Assembly (NCBI GenBank): GCA_022836615.1
Contig: MU405310.1
Coordinates: 62,001 to 126,000 of the forward strand
From: Annulohypoxylon bovei var. microspora
Taxonomy: Eukaryota; Ascomycota; Sordariomycetes; Xylariales; Hypoxylaceae
Direction of reading: 5' to 3'
DNA: 64,000 nucleotides
In this document: in pieces, positions 24,125 through 36,542 of the stretch
Numbering within the stretch: the stretch's first letter is position 1
How the letters are laid out: every line of letters starts with the position of its first letter
The notes under the pieces: generated by a model
Told to the model about the DNA's origin: nothing
The model's input: only the letters and a program-made list of their open reading frames with translations
Database searches by the model: none
Translations under genes and position numbers: made by a program

Positions 24125-25799
24125 ATATGACCCCCCACAAATAACCAGACAATAGGGGTAGGAACAGAGCCGGACAACAGACGACGGCGGCGATATTTTT
24201 TTTTTTTTGAAGACCTCTCGCTTTCTCGATTCGTTAGTTTTATGATCATGACGACCGCTACGAGATAGCAAGTACGAAATGAAAGCACGGCGTTTGCTTC
24301 GACTCTATCCTGGATGGATATACCCCTCGTTTTATTCCCCCCCTCTCTTTTCTCATGACGACGAAAAGATACCTTATGACCATGAACTTACGACTTCCTT
24401 TCTTGATACACCTTCCTCTACCTTGGCCTCGACCTCGACTTCGACCCTCATTGCTTGGACGGAGAGTAGGATAGGAAGAATACCTCTTCGTGTACGACAT
24501 ACCACCAACCCATTGACAAGGGACATGCTTCTTCTTTTTGTTCGGGAGACGGGCGTACGTAAGTAAGTAAGGAAAGCCAACTTACCACCCGGACCCTCCC
24601 GACCGGCGTTATCCAACTCTCTGGTACGGATTGATTGGTGCGGAACGGGGCGGCTTGACTTGTAATTATAATAAATAGCACGATTGGGCTACGGCAGTTA
24701 TGATTCGACGGCAGGGGGTTACATTATGCAACACCGACGATATATGTACCTGAGGTACTTAGTCTCCTTTACTCGCTTATACATAGGAGGCTACCTGAAT
24801 AGGAACTTGTCTATAGTAACTCTCCCGGGCTGTGTGTGTTGGTACTCGTCGTGACTTGTCGACCTTTGCGGATAGCGCCGTCCATTGGCACGTAGATGAG
24901 ACCCTCGCCGTATCCGTTTGACTGGCAGTTGCTAGTACGTAGGATTTAGTTGGGTGTAATACACCTAAGGATGTGAAATAGCCTACTAACAACTCACAGC
25001 AGCTGATTTTTAGTCAGCTGAGAATACCTCCATGTCAGATGAACAGTATTCTGCTTATTAGATCCTGTCTACAACCAACTGTCAGCTAAGGGGCTATGTA
25101 TATTAGCTACACTCCAAGTTGCTCATGCAATCCACATAGGTCCAAGAGTACAGCCTCATAAATATATGTATCTACGTATGCACAGCAAGGAACAGTATAT
25201 TTTAGAAGCGCTACATAGAGCGAGGTCTGTATATTAACGAGCCCCCAGCCCGATTCTCGAGGTCTATCAGGCGCTAACGCTAACTACACTAACGAGCCGA
25301 GCCAAGCCAAGCCGCGGCCTACCACTCAGGTCGATGCCCGGTATGCGTGTAAGTAAGCAAGTTTAACATAGTAAAAAAAAAAAAGCCGCGTCGAGCTCCG
25401 CGAGGAAGAAGCCTTCTCTTCTTTTATATCACGGCCAGATAGTCCTAGTGAATCGTCCGTGAAACCCGTTTAACCGTCCCCGTTCCTTGCCCGAAACCCG
25501 TTCTAACTCCTAGAGCATGCAAACCTGGACCTGATTCTCGCGAGAAATCTGTCTCGATAAGGAAAAGGATGAAAAAGAGTAGGATAAAAAGAGTGAAGCA
25601 AAGTTGATTCACCCCCGAAGACAAAATGCCCGCCCGTTTCTCATGGTATCATTGCCGTCTTCGCCTGAATGATGATCTGAGAAAATATTTATTGTACAAT
25701 GTAGAGTGTGGGTAAGTGAGTGGAAGGTGTGTTATTGTTGTTTGTTGTTTGTTTGTATGTGTGTAGGTATGGATTTTTAGTGGCTGCTGTGCGTGCCAC
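24125..25799. other. intergenic region between convergent genes
   Basis: It holds the two 3' ends of the convergent genes at 24124 and 25800. A poly-T run at about 24195-24209 and a poly-A run near 25372-25384 are present. No gene is recognised; overlapping frames near 24250-24680 are low-complexity shadows on both strands. Confidence 0.5.
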
Positions 25800-28600
25800 T
25801 TAGGCACTGCGGTCGACTGTCCTCGAGGGCTTGTAGCCGGGAACCTCGTCAAACCATGCCTTCTCCTCGTTGTACTTGTACGCGTGGAACTCGATGCCGT
25901 ACGGCTTGGGCTCGATGGCGTACAACATGCCAAGAGGCATGTCCAAGTCCGCAATGTCGTCTCGGGTGAGATCCATGAAATAAGCCATCAGGACACGGCA
26001 GATCGAACGATGCCCGATGATCATCACGTGATCCTTGATTCGTTCGATCTCTCGCACCATGTCTCGGAGACGACTGATAACCTGAAGGTAACCCTCGCCA
26101 CCGACCCCGGGGTAGACGTAATGGAGCTTGTCCCTCTTACGCTTTGTGTACTCGTCGTTGTGGGTGCGAGCAATATCTTCGTACGTCAAACCCTCGAATT
26201 TACCCGAGTTGAGCTCGTTGAGCATCTCCCAGTTCTTGACATCGTAGTCCTCGTCTGCCTCGAAGTGCTGGGCCGTTTGTATACTGCGCGTCAACATCGA
26301 CGTCCAAACGCAAAAGTTCTTCTCGTCGAGCTCTCGGCTTAGGTCAGGATAAGGAGGCGACTGGTCTCCGGGTAGAGGAGGGAATGATGATTGCGCAACC
26401 TTGTCCTTCTGCTCTACCAGCCACTCCTTGCGCTTCTGCGTGATGAACTTATACAAGGCGACACTGTAGAAGTGACCACGGTCAGTTAGTTCCGAGTTAC
26501 CTCCGATCTTGCCAAGCTGGTTATCCGCGGATTGACCATGCCGGGTGAGCCAGATCTGCCGCGGAGACAGGTTGAAAGAGGATAGATAGTGAGAGATGCC
26601 GCTACTAAGGAAGCCCCCTAATCCAAAGTGGGTAAGCTTCTTTCCAACGTCCGTCATCTGCCCTCATTATTAATACGCGTTACTGTAACGTTCGACATTT
26701 GCCATTTCTTACCTTGATATATTGCATCTCATGGTCCTCCTCATAGTCGCCCAGGGGCACATAGGCACTTTCGTACGCCTTCACACGCTCCTTGAAATCT
26801 ACTAATGATTTCATGGGATCTTTGTCCTTATAGTCGGGCCCGGACAGTTTAAGGCGCATGTTCGCTTCCAGGAGATTGGGATTCTTGCAAACGCTCTCGA
26901 TGAATAGAATGCCTAACTTGGGTTCTCTGGCTTTGATGTGGTTAAAAAGATTCTGCCGGCGGTGAAGTGTGCTATTGGTGGCATCGAGAATGCCAACAGA
27001 GCCTCCGCCACTGATCAGATAATCTAGCAGTTCATTCAAAGTGTCGATGGCGATCTCCTCTCTCAATCTAGACGCTTGTTCGTTGTTGGGGTCGAAGAAT
27101 TTGGCGGATTGGTCCATCGGCTTTGGGGTGGAGCCGTCTTGATCGTAGGGAGACGGCTTCTTTCGAACTGGAGACTCGGGTGGTTGAGCACCATTTACTA
27201 AGATGGTAGCCGCCTGAGGCGGGATATCCATGGAGTTCTCCTTTCGATGTGTGGTCGGCGAAGCCACAGCGGCAACACGTCTGCGATTACCAACGTTGAA
27301 TATTCGGGTATTGTGTTGCTGCCAAGAGAGATATCTTCGAAGCTTCTTGGTGATGTATGATTTGCCCCTGGCCGGGAGGCCAACCATGATGATGACAAGT
27401 TTCGCAGCCACATCTCTGTCAGCTATCTTTCCATCAGGGGAAATGAGCGACCGGGTCATTCCAGGGATACTGAGAGTTGTAGCATGAGGCCGGACGCGAG
27501 GGGTCTGAGAACCAGAGTTCTGTCTCACAGGCGGACTATTCCGAGGGGTTAGTATTAGCCACTTCCGAGCAGTAAGCGGACGACGAAAGCGGAAACTCAC
27601 ATTCGAGGCGAGGCTGGAGCAGTAGACGATATGCTCTTAGTGTATGGAGAATCGTTAGATGAAGGCGTTGGAAAGTCGCGGAAGGCTCCTCCTCCAGGCC
27701 CATCGTTCAGGGCTCTGAGCGCGGTAGCCAAGGAGGAGGGATGCGCATGGGGATGCGCCACTGGACCAAGACTAACATGTGGAAGGTTGTTGAGCGTAGG
27801 CGGCGCAAGGCCCATATGGCTCGGTGTGCTACGATGAGATATAGCAGAGTTGTCGCCATTCAAGGAAGTGGGCGTAGGTGGTGTTGCCGGTGCGCCATCA
27901 CGAGAAATGGTATCTGTAGCCAGGTTGGCGTCGAAACTCGTGGTGGGAGGATCGGATTCGGTTGCAATGGCTTGCTCCGGCGGAGTTGGTATAGATCGAG
28001 GAATTGTTGAACTGGTAACTATTCGCTGGTTGCTCATCGCCGCTCTAGCTAGCGATGATTGTTGTGATTGTGATTGTCTGCGAACGGGTTTGCGATCTAT
28101 AAAGAAGGAAAAATAAGTTGCTGACTTAGTAAATATATTGTATGGTAAATGTAACCGATAACGGGGCGCCGAGTTGTGAGGTAATGAGGTGTGAGGCACT
28201 AAGTGCAAATGTGCAAGTTTTATGCAAACTTACAGCAACAGGAGATTCGAGGTGGGATGGAAAGTCTTATGACAGGTAGTGAGGTACTTGGGTAGCTATT
28301 GACGTATGACGAGATTGATGAAATTAAGGGGAAACGAAAAAAATAATTGATTCGTTTGGATAGGAAATGAGCAATGTACTGTAGGTGATGGAGATAGGAA
28401 TGATGAATAAGAAAAAGAAAAGAAGAGAAAAGGAAAAGAAAATTTCAATGGATATTTTCGAAAACTTTCTTTCCATTGATTGACTTGACTTACTCACCTT
28501 GAGGATTATTAGAATATTGGTGCGTAGTTGATATGCTGCATTCGACGGGCGCAACAACTTCGAGAGGACCAGGGCCCTTTACGTGCAGACGAGGAGTCAT
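25800..28600 (-). CDS. 6-phosphofructo-2-kinase/fructose-2,6-bisphosphatase
   Basis: This bifunctional enzyme makes and breaks down fructose-2,6-bisphosphate, the allosteric switch between glycolysis and gluconeogenesis. Four exons (28600-28498, 28096-27601, 27535-26713, 26657-25800) give 759 aa. The N-terminal 230 residues are disordered and Ser/Pro-rich, probably regulatory. The 2-kinase has the Walker A motif GLPARGKS at 252-259. The bisphosphatase is a histidine phosphatase domain from about 475 with RHGQS (Arg513, His514), the catalytic-acid glutamate in GKFEG (Glu629) and GHRS (His690). Both catalytic histidines are present, unlike yeast Pfk26, where the bisphosphatase site is mutated, so both activities are likely. 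The first intron is 401 bp, long for this genome. Translation from an internal Met at 28037 would remove the first exon. Confidence 0.93.
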
Positions 28601-31600
28601 AGTAACCAAAGTAACCCAGTAACTTAGGTACCGGTGGTGTCTTGCTTTCGGACTTTTCAGGGTCTTAACCTTAGCTGGTTTAAGGTTTTTTTAGTGCAGA
28701 CCGCTAGTACAGACAGAGTCAATACCAAGAGGTACGGTAGATTCGGTACCGTCCAATATAAGGGAAGGAGTGTAATGGAGGGTGAGGAACCTGCAGTAAG
28801 GTAGCACCTAGAAGTACCACCAGTAATACCACCAGTACCAGTAGAAGCGAGACCGGCGAATCGGATGAGGCTAGAAGGTAAGGTAATGTAATTGTGCAGT
28901 AGCCCTGGAGAGCTTTTTCGATAGGCTTGTCAATCTTGCCAATTGACAGGAGCTTCCGACCGTCGTATCCGTCTTGTCGGTTCCTCACACTTGCACTAAA
29001 GCCTAAAATCTTTCCTCCAGGGTTGCCACTAACACCAAAGTCGAATGTCGTCTAACGGTTCTCGGTTGAGGCGTAAATATCATTACTCGATTCAATTGCT
29101 TCACCTCTTCCCACAGCGCACAACGGACCGATATGCGGTGCAAGTCGTACACAAAGCCGCGTGCGAATGCGAAGTGAGGAAAGAAGAAAAAAGTAAAGAG
29201 AAGATATGTTGAAATGTAACGTTAAAGGTGACGTTAAAGGTAACGCAAAAAAGAAATCGAGGTGAATCGAGGTGAATGAATAATGTGGGTATTAGTCTTC
29301 GATTTTTCTTTTTCTTTTTCTTATCTTTCGGATTTTCCGATCTTCAAATCCAGGAATCCAGGAATCCAGGAATCTTGGAATCTTCTCGAGGTTCGTCGTC
29401 GACTGTGATATCACCTCTCCTCTCAGAGGCAAGGTGAATATGCTGATATGTTAGAAAAAAGAGTGGTACCCCCCTCCTATATCTGTGGGTCGACAACGTT
29501 GATAGATGTGGGCTGTGGGTGTAAAGTGGACTAAGTATGAGGTATGAGGTATGATGTCGACTCTCCAAGTTGCTGTCCAGCGGTTGCGGCGTCCCTGATG
29601 TTAATTACATACGTCTTCACAAGTTGCTGTGCTATGTAATGTAATATGAATGTCGTAAGGCTCCGGGCTCTGTTTGACCACAATGGGGCTGCACTCAACA
29701 GTTGGCCTGGCTTAAACCTTGGCAGGCTTCTTCGATATGAAAAGCCAAGCCAATCCGGTGCTGGTGAAGGCCGGAAAGATATGTTCTTTCACTTCGAGAC
29801 AGATAAGCCTAGAGGCTGAGTGTCTTGGCTGGATCGACGATTTTGTTTGCGGCAATGCTGGTTCGGTGTTTCTGTTTTCTAGTTGGCGGCTGAGGCGGAT
29901 TTATGTCCACCTGTGTGCCCTCTTATAGCAACGAGTTATAGTTTCACCGACGGGTAGTCTTCAAACACTAAGATGTAGTTAAGTGTTCGAGCCAAGAGAC
30001 AAAGCTAAACCAAATAGGTAGGCACTTGAGTTTAGGAGGAGTTTTGGTTTGGTTTGGTTTGTAGTTAAGTATGAAGAGCCAAGTTGCAAAGTCAGCTTGG
30101 AGGATGGATGACAGGATTGTATGTATAAGAAAAGCCTACTCCTCTAAGTGCCTCGTATAAGCTACCTACCTACCTAGAGGTAGGTTTCTAGGCAATCGCC
30201 AACAAACCACGCATCCTTAGCCATCCATTTCGAGGCTCCCAAGTTAGTGAGTAGACACCGATTACTATGTACAGCAATTACACCCGCTTATATTATCTCT
30301 CTATCATTGGATCTATGTGTATCCCGACCGGAGGCGGTCTCAGCATGTACGCCATGTAAGTGCTACTGCAATTGATTCGCTGACTTGATATCCCAGGTGG
30401 TGCCTGGGAGTCTGCGACGTAATCGTAATTATCGCGCAATAGGAATTACACTTATTAAGCAGCTGAGAGGACGCGAACAAAAAAGCGTGGGACTGCGAAG
30501 CTCGGCCAACTTAGTACCTAGGCGTACAATTTCCTTATTGGGCTTTCCAGATTTGGTTGACCTACCCCCTTTTCATAATCTCACAACACTCAACATCCTG
30601 TAACTCCGAACTTGTCGATATCTGTGTTCTGCTTATCCCAATTCCCATGTTAGTTTTAGATTATGTTCTCGGCGCCGAGACGGGCGCGAGCGTGTGGCTT
30701 ACGCAGTGCGACGGCATAACTTCATCCTTCTAGGTACTATGAGAGATTTACCGGAGATCCGTCTTGGCGATGGCTTCTTTTTTTGGACTCCATGCATACT
30801 ATACATACATAGGCAGATATGATATAAGAGAGCCGTCGGACAATGCTTTATGCCCAACTATTTGCTCCGGGGGCTGAAGATGATGAGTACCCCGGTCTTT
30901 CCCCAGGGGGGCTACCTAGCAAACCCCCCATTATCTAAGATCAGCACAGTTGCGAGATCCAATAGCTGTAGGAATTGAAGCTCCAGCAATAGCTCTCTGT
31001 TGAACAGCAACGCAGGGTTGTGAATTCGGTATAGAATCACGTGAAAGCAATAAGGTAAAAAATCAAGATCTGCTTCTTCACTCCGATCTCAGTTTCGTCA
31101 CATTGTCACGGGTCGTAGTAGTTGTGCGTAGTATCTTGCCAGCTTGCATCTATTGCGTTCCAAGGCTCATACCCAAGACTCCAGGTTATAGGTTGTGCAA
31201 CCCAAAGCTGGGGAAGGGATGCTGACTAGACATCTCTGCGGACTGCGCTTTAGCTCGGTATCATCAATATAAATTCTGAGTTATTAAGTACATACCCAAA
31301 GATAGATTTAGATAAACGTACATACATGCGCGTTTCAATAAAATACCTCAGGAAACGTCTCTTCTAGGGGTACGAGCCCACGTGTTGGATCAGGAGCGCA
31401 GCATTCGTGGGGAAACAATAGGATGGAGATAAGACCTCCGGTCTCCTTGAGGGAATACTGTTTATGTACACACGTCGTCCCAACCCATCGTCCCAATCAT
31501 TGTCGCGTAGCCTCATGGTGGGGGAGCGAATCAAGAGCAATGAACCCCACGACTGACCCTTGCCTCGGTGATAGGAATTATGCAAATGAGCATAGACAAC

Positions 31601-32933
31601 CTTGCAAGGCAAGCTAAAGGCTGCATGCTACATACCTGTATGGACTCAACAGACGTAAGGAGGGGAAAAGAAGGACGACAAGGACGAGGGCATGTGACGA
31701 ATGGTGGTTGTAGCAAATTGGGCAATATTTTTTTCAAAGTCGAAAATATCGTCGATGGACTCCAAAAATAGTGATCCTTGATTGAACGAATTTCCTTGTG
31801 ATAGGTGCTATGACGTAGTTAAACGCAGGTAGGTCGCAACGTACCTAATGTACATATGCCTTTAATAATAATTATACATGTAGTACCTACATTATGTACA
31901 TCGATTGCTTTGTGCATTCTGGTACGTACTTACTCTTTTGTAAAGGCAAGAACGAGTACCAAGAACGAGTCATAAATAAAGTACCAGGTATATGTACGTA
32001 AATAGACGCTAATCGATAACCCCCGCATGTGGGGAAAGTGTTACTCATATGTACTTTAAGGCTTAATATGGCTACGAAGTACCGGTAGACTGAACTGCTG
32101 TAAGAAGGTACGAAGGGTTAATCGACGCTACTGTTGAAAGCCGGCTCTGATCTACCTAGGTACGTACCTCGTAGCTCCAGGGCTATGAATTATTTTCTTG
32201 CAATTGCAAGGGTCTAATGAACTTCCAATTCGTCGTCACACACCTCAGGTCAACATACTTTCTTAAACTTGACCGTGAAATTTTCACAACACCCACAACA
32301 CCCATAACATTAACAACACCAACAACACAATTGTAGAGCACTGCAATTGCAAGCTCCTCTACTCCTCCCCATACATTTTATTCCCTTGAGACCAAGCTAC
32401 TGCCGTCTCAGTCAATTTTCGACGTATTAGAAACCACAAGAGCTTAAACTTCCAAGGTTAGGTTTGCTCTTTTCTATTTACGCGACAGCTTCCTACCAAG
32501 AATATTTTTACCTCCCGCTTTCCCATCCTCGAACACGATTGAATCTTTCCAATCATCCAAAGAGGATCCTACTTGAGTTCACCTTCGTCTCCTCCATTCG
32601 ATTGTCCATGCATTTCTCACTTTTTGAGCATTATGCTTGGAACTCCTCTCATGGTTAACGATTGGATCAATACTCCGTCTTAATCTGAATCTCATCAACC
32701 TGAACTTTGGACTTCTAATCTAGATATTTTCATCCGGACGACCACGCCCCACCTTTGCCACTTTTCCTCTTCTCTTTTTACGCGTCTCACATCCCTCGTT
32801 TGACGTGTACACCTTATTCACCTCGTTCATCCCAAAGCTCGAGTTCCAATAGAAGATCTGCTTCGTCTTGTATCGCCACTCGAGGTCATTCCTACTTAGA
32901 CTAAACCGCCTTATCTCATTAGAGGTTTCAGCT
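28601..32933. other. intergenic region, 4.3 kb, between divergent genes
   Basis: It must contain the divergent promoters of the PFK-2/FBPase-2 gene (minus) and TAD3 (plus). No protein gene is supported. A patch of short tandem repeats lies at about 29218-29380: a GTTAAAGGT pair, an AATCGAGGTG pair and an AATCCAGG series. A GTTTG series is at about 30048-30061, and TACCTACCTACC tracts are near 30170. The last 500 bases are C/T-rich and look like the TAD3 leader. Confidence 0.5.
29218..29380. repeat. cluster of short tandem repeats
   Basis: Three different short units are repeated within 160 bp: ACGTTAAAGGT twice at 29218-29246, AATCGAGGTG twice at about 29255-29276, and AATCCAGG about three times at 29346-29372, followed by a degenerate copy. 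The cluster lies about 600-800 bp upstream of the PFK-2/FBPase-2 start and could be regulatory or simple slippage products. Confidence 0.6.
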
Positions 32934-34468
32934 ATGGGCGATTCCATGAAGGCCGTGGTTGAGACGCTCGACCCTGTCACGAGATGTCTACTTCCGCCGG
33001 ATATTTCTGTTGGAACATTGGTGCCTCTCAAGACGATTCTTGAGCTTCGCGATTACTTGTCGCTCTGCCAAGTTTACGTCACTCGCGCACCCCAGAAGAG
33101 TGCCTCCGGTATTATTGAGTAAGTTACTACACTACACCTCTTTCATGGTATCTAATAGCTAACATGGCCGACAAAAGTGCCGCTAAACGTGTAGCTGGCG
33201 ACAATGATACCGCTCGAAACCTTCCGCATTTACGACGTTGTATCAAACCCGCCGATCTCCCCCCTCATCTCAAGACGGCATTCGTGAATGAGGGTAATGG
33301 CCGAAGCGTGCACATGACCAAAGCCCAGTGGCTTTATATCATACTTGGTCCTAAGAAGGAACTTTCATACGAGGGACTTCAGAAGGAACTTCGTCTCGTT
33401 GATGGTATGGAGGAGGAACTTTGGTTAGGGGAAATCACAGTCCCCTTATTAGCTCCGACCTCGCAGGTCCAGGCCAATATGTGGTCACAGGAGTTTTGGC
33501 AGACGATCTACCGCAAGAACAATCCTCTCGGTCCGCATCCTAGTACTATCTCACGGACCGAGACAACAGTTGCTCGCGATGCCGCAGTCTGGATCGCTGT
33601 GGCACAGAACATTGCAGAGAAAGCTTACAAAGCTGGCATGGGCGAGCCTATCGGTGCTGTCATTGTCAAGCGTACGACTCCTGGAAGGCCCGACTCTGGA
33701 AAACCAAACCTAGCAAAGGAGAAAGAGATTGGTGCAGAGAAGGAAGCTGGTACGGAGCAGGAAATCGGTGCCGAATCGGACAGCTCCCATAGTGATAGTG
33801 AAGGCAAGGCTGGTTATGTTGCCGACATTACAAGCGACCTTAAGCAGTTGGATATCTCACATTCCACTACCCAGGCTCAAGACAATTCTAAGCCGGGTAC
33901 AGAGGCGAAGGAGACGACCCAGATTGTCGCCATTGCAGGTGACGCCCGCTGGCATGAACATGATGGTAGTTTCGGGTGTACTGGTAACCCCATGTCCCAT
34001 GCAGCTCTTAGAGCCATTAGCATGGTGGCGCAGAAATTGGTGAGGGCTGAAAGCAGACCCGAGTCAGAAGAGCAAATCATGGAGTTTGAGTGCTTCAAGG
34101 ACAGGCCTTTACTGCATGACGAGCAGACCGTGTTCGATCTTGACCACCCCAGTCCTGATGGCTATCTCTGTCACGACCTCGAACTTTACCTGACTCACGA
34201 ACCCTGCACTATGTGTTCCATGGGTATTCTTCATTCCCGAATGGGCAAGATCGTTTTCTGTCGTCGCATGCCCTTGACAGGCGGTATGACCTCTGAGGAT
34301 CGAGCTCACGATGTGTGCGAAGATTCTGGAGATTGCGAGGGATCTTGTGGTGGAGGTCAAGGACTCGGACTTCATTGGCGAAAGGAACTGAATTGGACGT
34401 TACTCGGCTGGGAGTTTGAGTCAGATAAGCTGGATCCCTTGCCTATCGACCCTCATGTCCATGCATAG
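32934..34468 (+). CDS. TAD3: tRNA-specific adenosine deaminase subunit Tad3
   Basis: Tad3 is the non-catalytic partner of Tad2 in the enzyme that makes inosine at wobble position 34 of tRNAs. Exons 32934-33118 and 33178-34468 give 491 aa; the 59 bp intron has a GTAAGT donor and a GCTAAC branch site. The deaminase domain has HAA at 336-338 where active deaminases have HAE, so the catalytic glutamate is Ala338, as expected for Tad3. The zinc-binding PCTMC motif (Cys405, Cys408) is intact. An insert of about 80 residues at 225-305, partly made of acidic E-I-G-A-E-like repeats, splits the domain between its first strand and the zinc-binding histidine. The N-terminal 200 residues resemble the Tad3-specific extension. 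RNase H1 follows on the same strand about 1 kb downstream. Confidence 0.93.
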
Positions 34469-35447
34469 GCATTTTCAGTCTTCTTCACAGATGAGCATAA
34501 GAGGCGTTTTGTTTGAGGCAAGCAATGGAGTTGGGGATGCATTCGGCGTTATCTGGAATCATACGGCAGTGAAAAGGTTGCACGGGAAGCATTGTTGATA
34601 GCATGGTATGGATCTGGTTCTGGTTCTTTGCTCGGCATTCTGTAATTATTCCCCCTTCCCCCTTCCCCCTTCCCCTGTCTTCTTTACTAAGACCCTTGAT
34701 CGTCGAGTGTCAATCTCAAGACTCTGATGGACCAAAAGGATATCACTGGTACTGGTTGTATACCTTTGGACCGAAAGGTTCTAGTAATTGTATTGCTTTT
34801 GCTAAGACAGGGACATTATTTTAAAAATTACTTTTATGGTAGTGTCCACACATATTAATATTATCAACGTGAATGATGAATTTGACGACCTCTTGTGGCT
34901 TGCCTAGGTAGGTACATGTAGGTAAGCTCCGGACTATTTGTACTAATGAGTCTAGTCCGTCAATGATGTCGTTGCTATGATTGACCCACATATAACGTGC
35001 ATCTGTTATCTTATCGCTAGTAAAGTTGTGTTGAGTGTTACCTTCAATGTTGCACCCCGGCAGCTTTCTTCGACCAATCAATATATGATATAGTGACTTT
35101 TGATAGGACGCGGACTCCCCCCCCCTCTCTTCTCTTAAGGTCTACTTGGATTTGTTCGCATCGCCAAAAGAAGGGATAGGTGTTGACGAGAACGGAAGAT
35201 ATCTTTGACTTCTCTAGGGGGTCTTGATTGTTTGTCTTGAATGAAAATGACACTCCTTTGACTTATCCGACACCGCTTTTTACGCATCTTTGCGAGCTCG
35301 GTAACCTACTGCACCTGTAGCGCCAGCAACAAAGCAGTGTATTTCAAACAAGTATCATATTTCCCTCTAATTACGGGAACTTACATGCTGTTATGGACAA
35401 GTGAAATCTCTTTGACTTCGATAAGGATAACATTTCCAATATTCATC
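34469..35447. other. intergenic region between TAD3 and the RNase H1 gene
   Basis: It includes the TAD3 3' untranslated region with a CCCCTTCC triple repeat near 34648-34675, and the RNase H1 promoter. An in-frame upstream ATG at 35337 could extend RNase H1 by 37 residues. No other gene is recognised. Confidence 0.5.
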
Positions 35448-36542
35448 ATGCCGCCGACTGGATCGAAAAAAGCCCAAGAGTCAAAAACCGCGTCGCGACC
35501 TACCAACCTACCTCCCACCAAGACTGGCAAAAAACGCAAGATGGATGCCGATGCCCAAAAATACTATGCTGTACGATCTGGATCAAACCCGGGTGTCTAC
35601 TTGACTTGGGCGGAATGCCAGGAACAGACGGCCGGATTCAAGGGTGCTTCATGTAAGCTAGCCGAACATCCGTTATGATTCAACCAACCGCTAACGATTT
35701 CTCTATAGATAAGTCGTTCCCAAGCCGAGAGGATGCCGAAGCGTACGTTGCTGGAAAGATATCGGCTACGGCCCCGGGTGAAGAGAGATTCTATGCGGTA
35801 GCCATCGGCAGAGTACCCGGAGTTTACACCGATTGGGATAAGGCATCACTAGCCATCAAGGGGTGGAAGGGCCCAAAATACAAGAGATTTGACACACGAG
35901 AGGACGCGATAGAATATATCCGAACTCATGGGAATGAAGCTGCCCAGGAAGTTCTGTCAAAAGAAGGAGTTGAACCACCTTCCAAGAAGAAGAAGTCATC
36001 GGGCAAAGAGGTCCTCGTGGTCGAAGATGAGCTAGATGTTGTGCACGTCTATACAGATGGCAGTAGCATCGGAAATGGCCGAGCTGGTGCTGTTGCAGGA
36101 GTTGGCGTCTACTTCGGACCAAATGATGAAAGGTGATTAATACGAAATTGATTCCAAGATCGATTTATTAACAAGATGCCACAGGAATATTTCGGAACGC
36201 CTTGGGGGCGAGGTACAAACAAATCAACGGGCCGAGCTGACGGCTATCCTCCGTGCCTTAGAAACCATACCGGTCGGTGACAAAATGCGTATCTTCTCGG
36301 ATAGCAAGTACTCGATTAGCTGCGTGACTGAGTGGTACGTCAACTGGCAGAAGAATGGTTGGAAGACGAAGGATGGGTTCGTGAAAAACAAGGATCTCAT
36401 CAAGGCCATCCGGGATAAGATCGACGAGCGCACCGAAGCCGGAACGAAGACTTACTTTCAATGGGTGAAGGGTCACGCGGCAGAGGCTGGAAATGTGGCA
36501 GCAGACGAGCTTGCGGTTAAGGGCGCCAGACGGATGATCTGA
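35448..36542 (+). CDS. RNH1: ribonuclease H1 with two hybrid-binding domains
   Basis: RNase H1 cuts the RNA strand of RNA-DNA hybrids, removing R-loops and primers. Exons 35448-35652, 35709-36132 and 36185-36542 encode 328 aa. Two hybrid-binding (viroplasmin-like) domains lie at about 37-80 (YYAVRSGSNPGVYLTW) and 100-147 (FYAVAIGRVPGVYTDW). A basic linker with KKKKSS follows, then the RNase H domain from about 178. The four catalytic acids are visible: Asp185 (YTDGSS), Glu227 (QRAEL), Asp249 (FSDSKY) and Asp317 (AADELA). The length and domain order match fungal RNase H1. The Lys-rich segment near residue 30 could be a nuclear signal. Confidence 0.95.
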
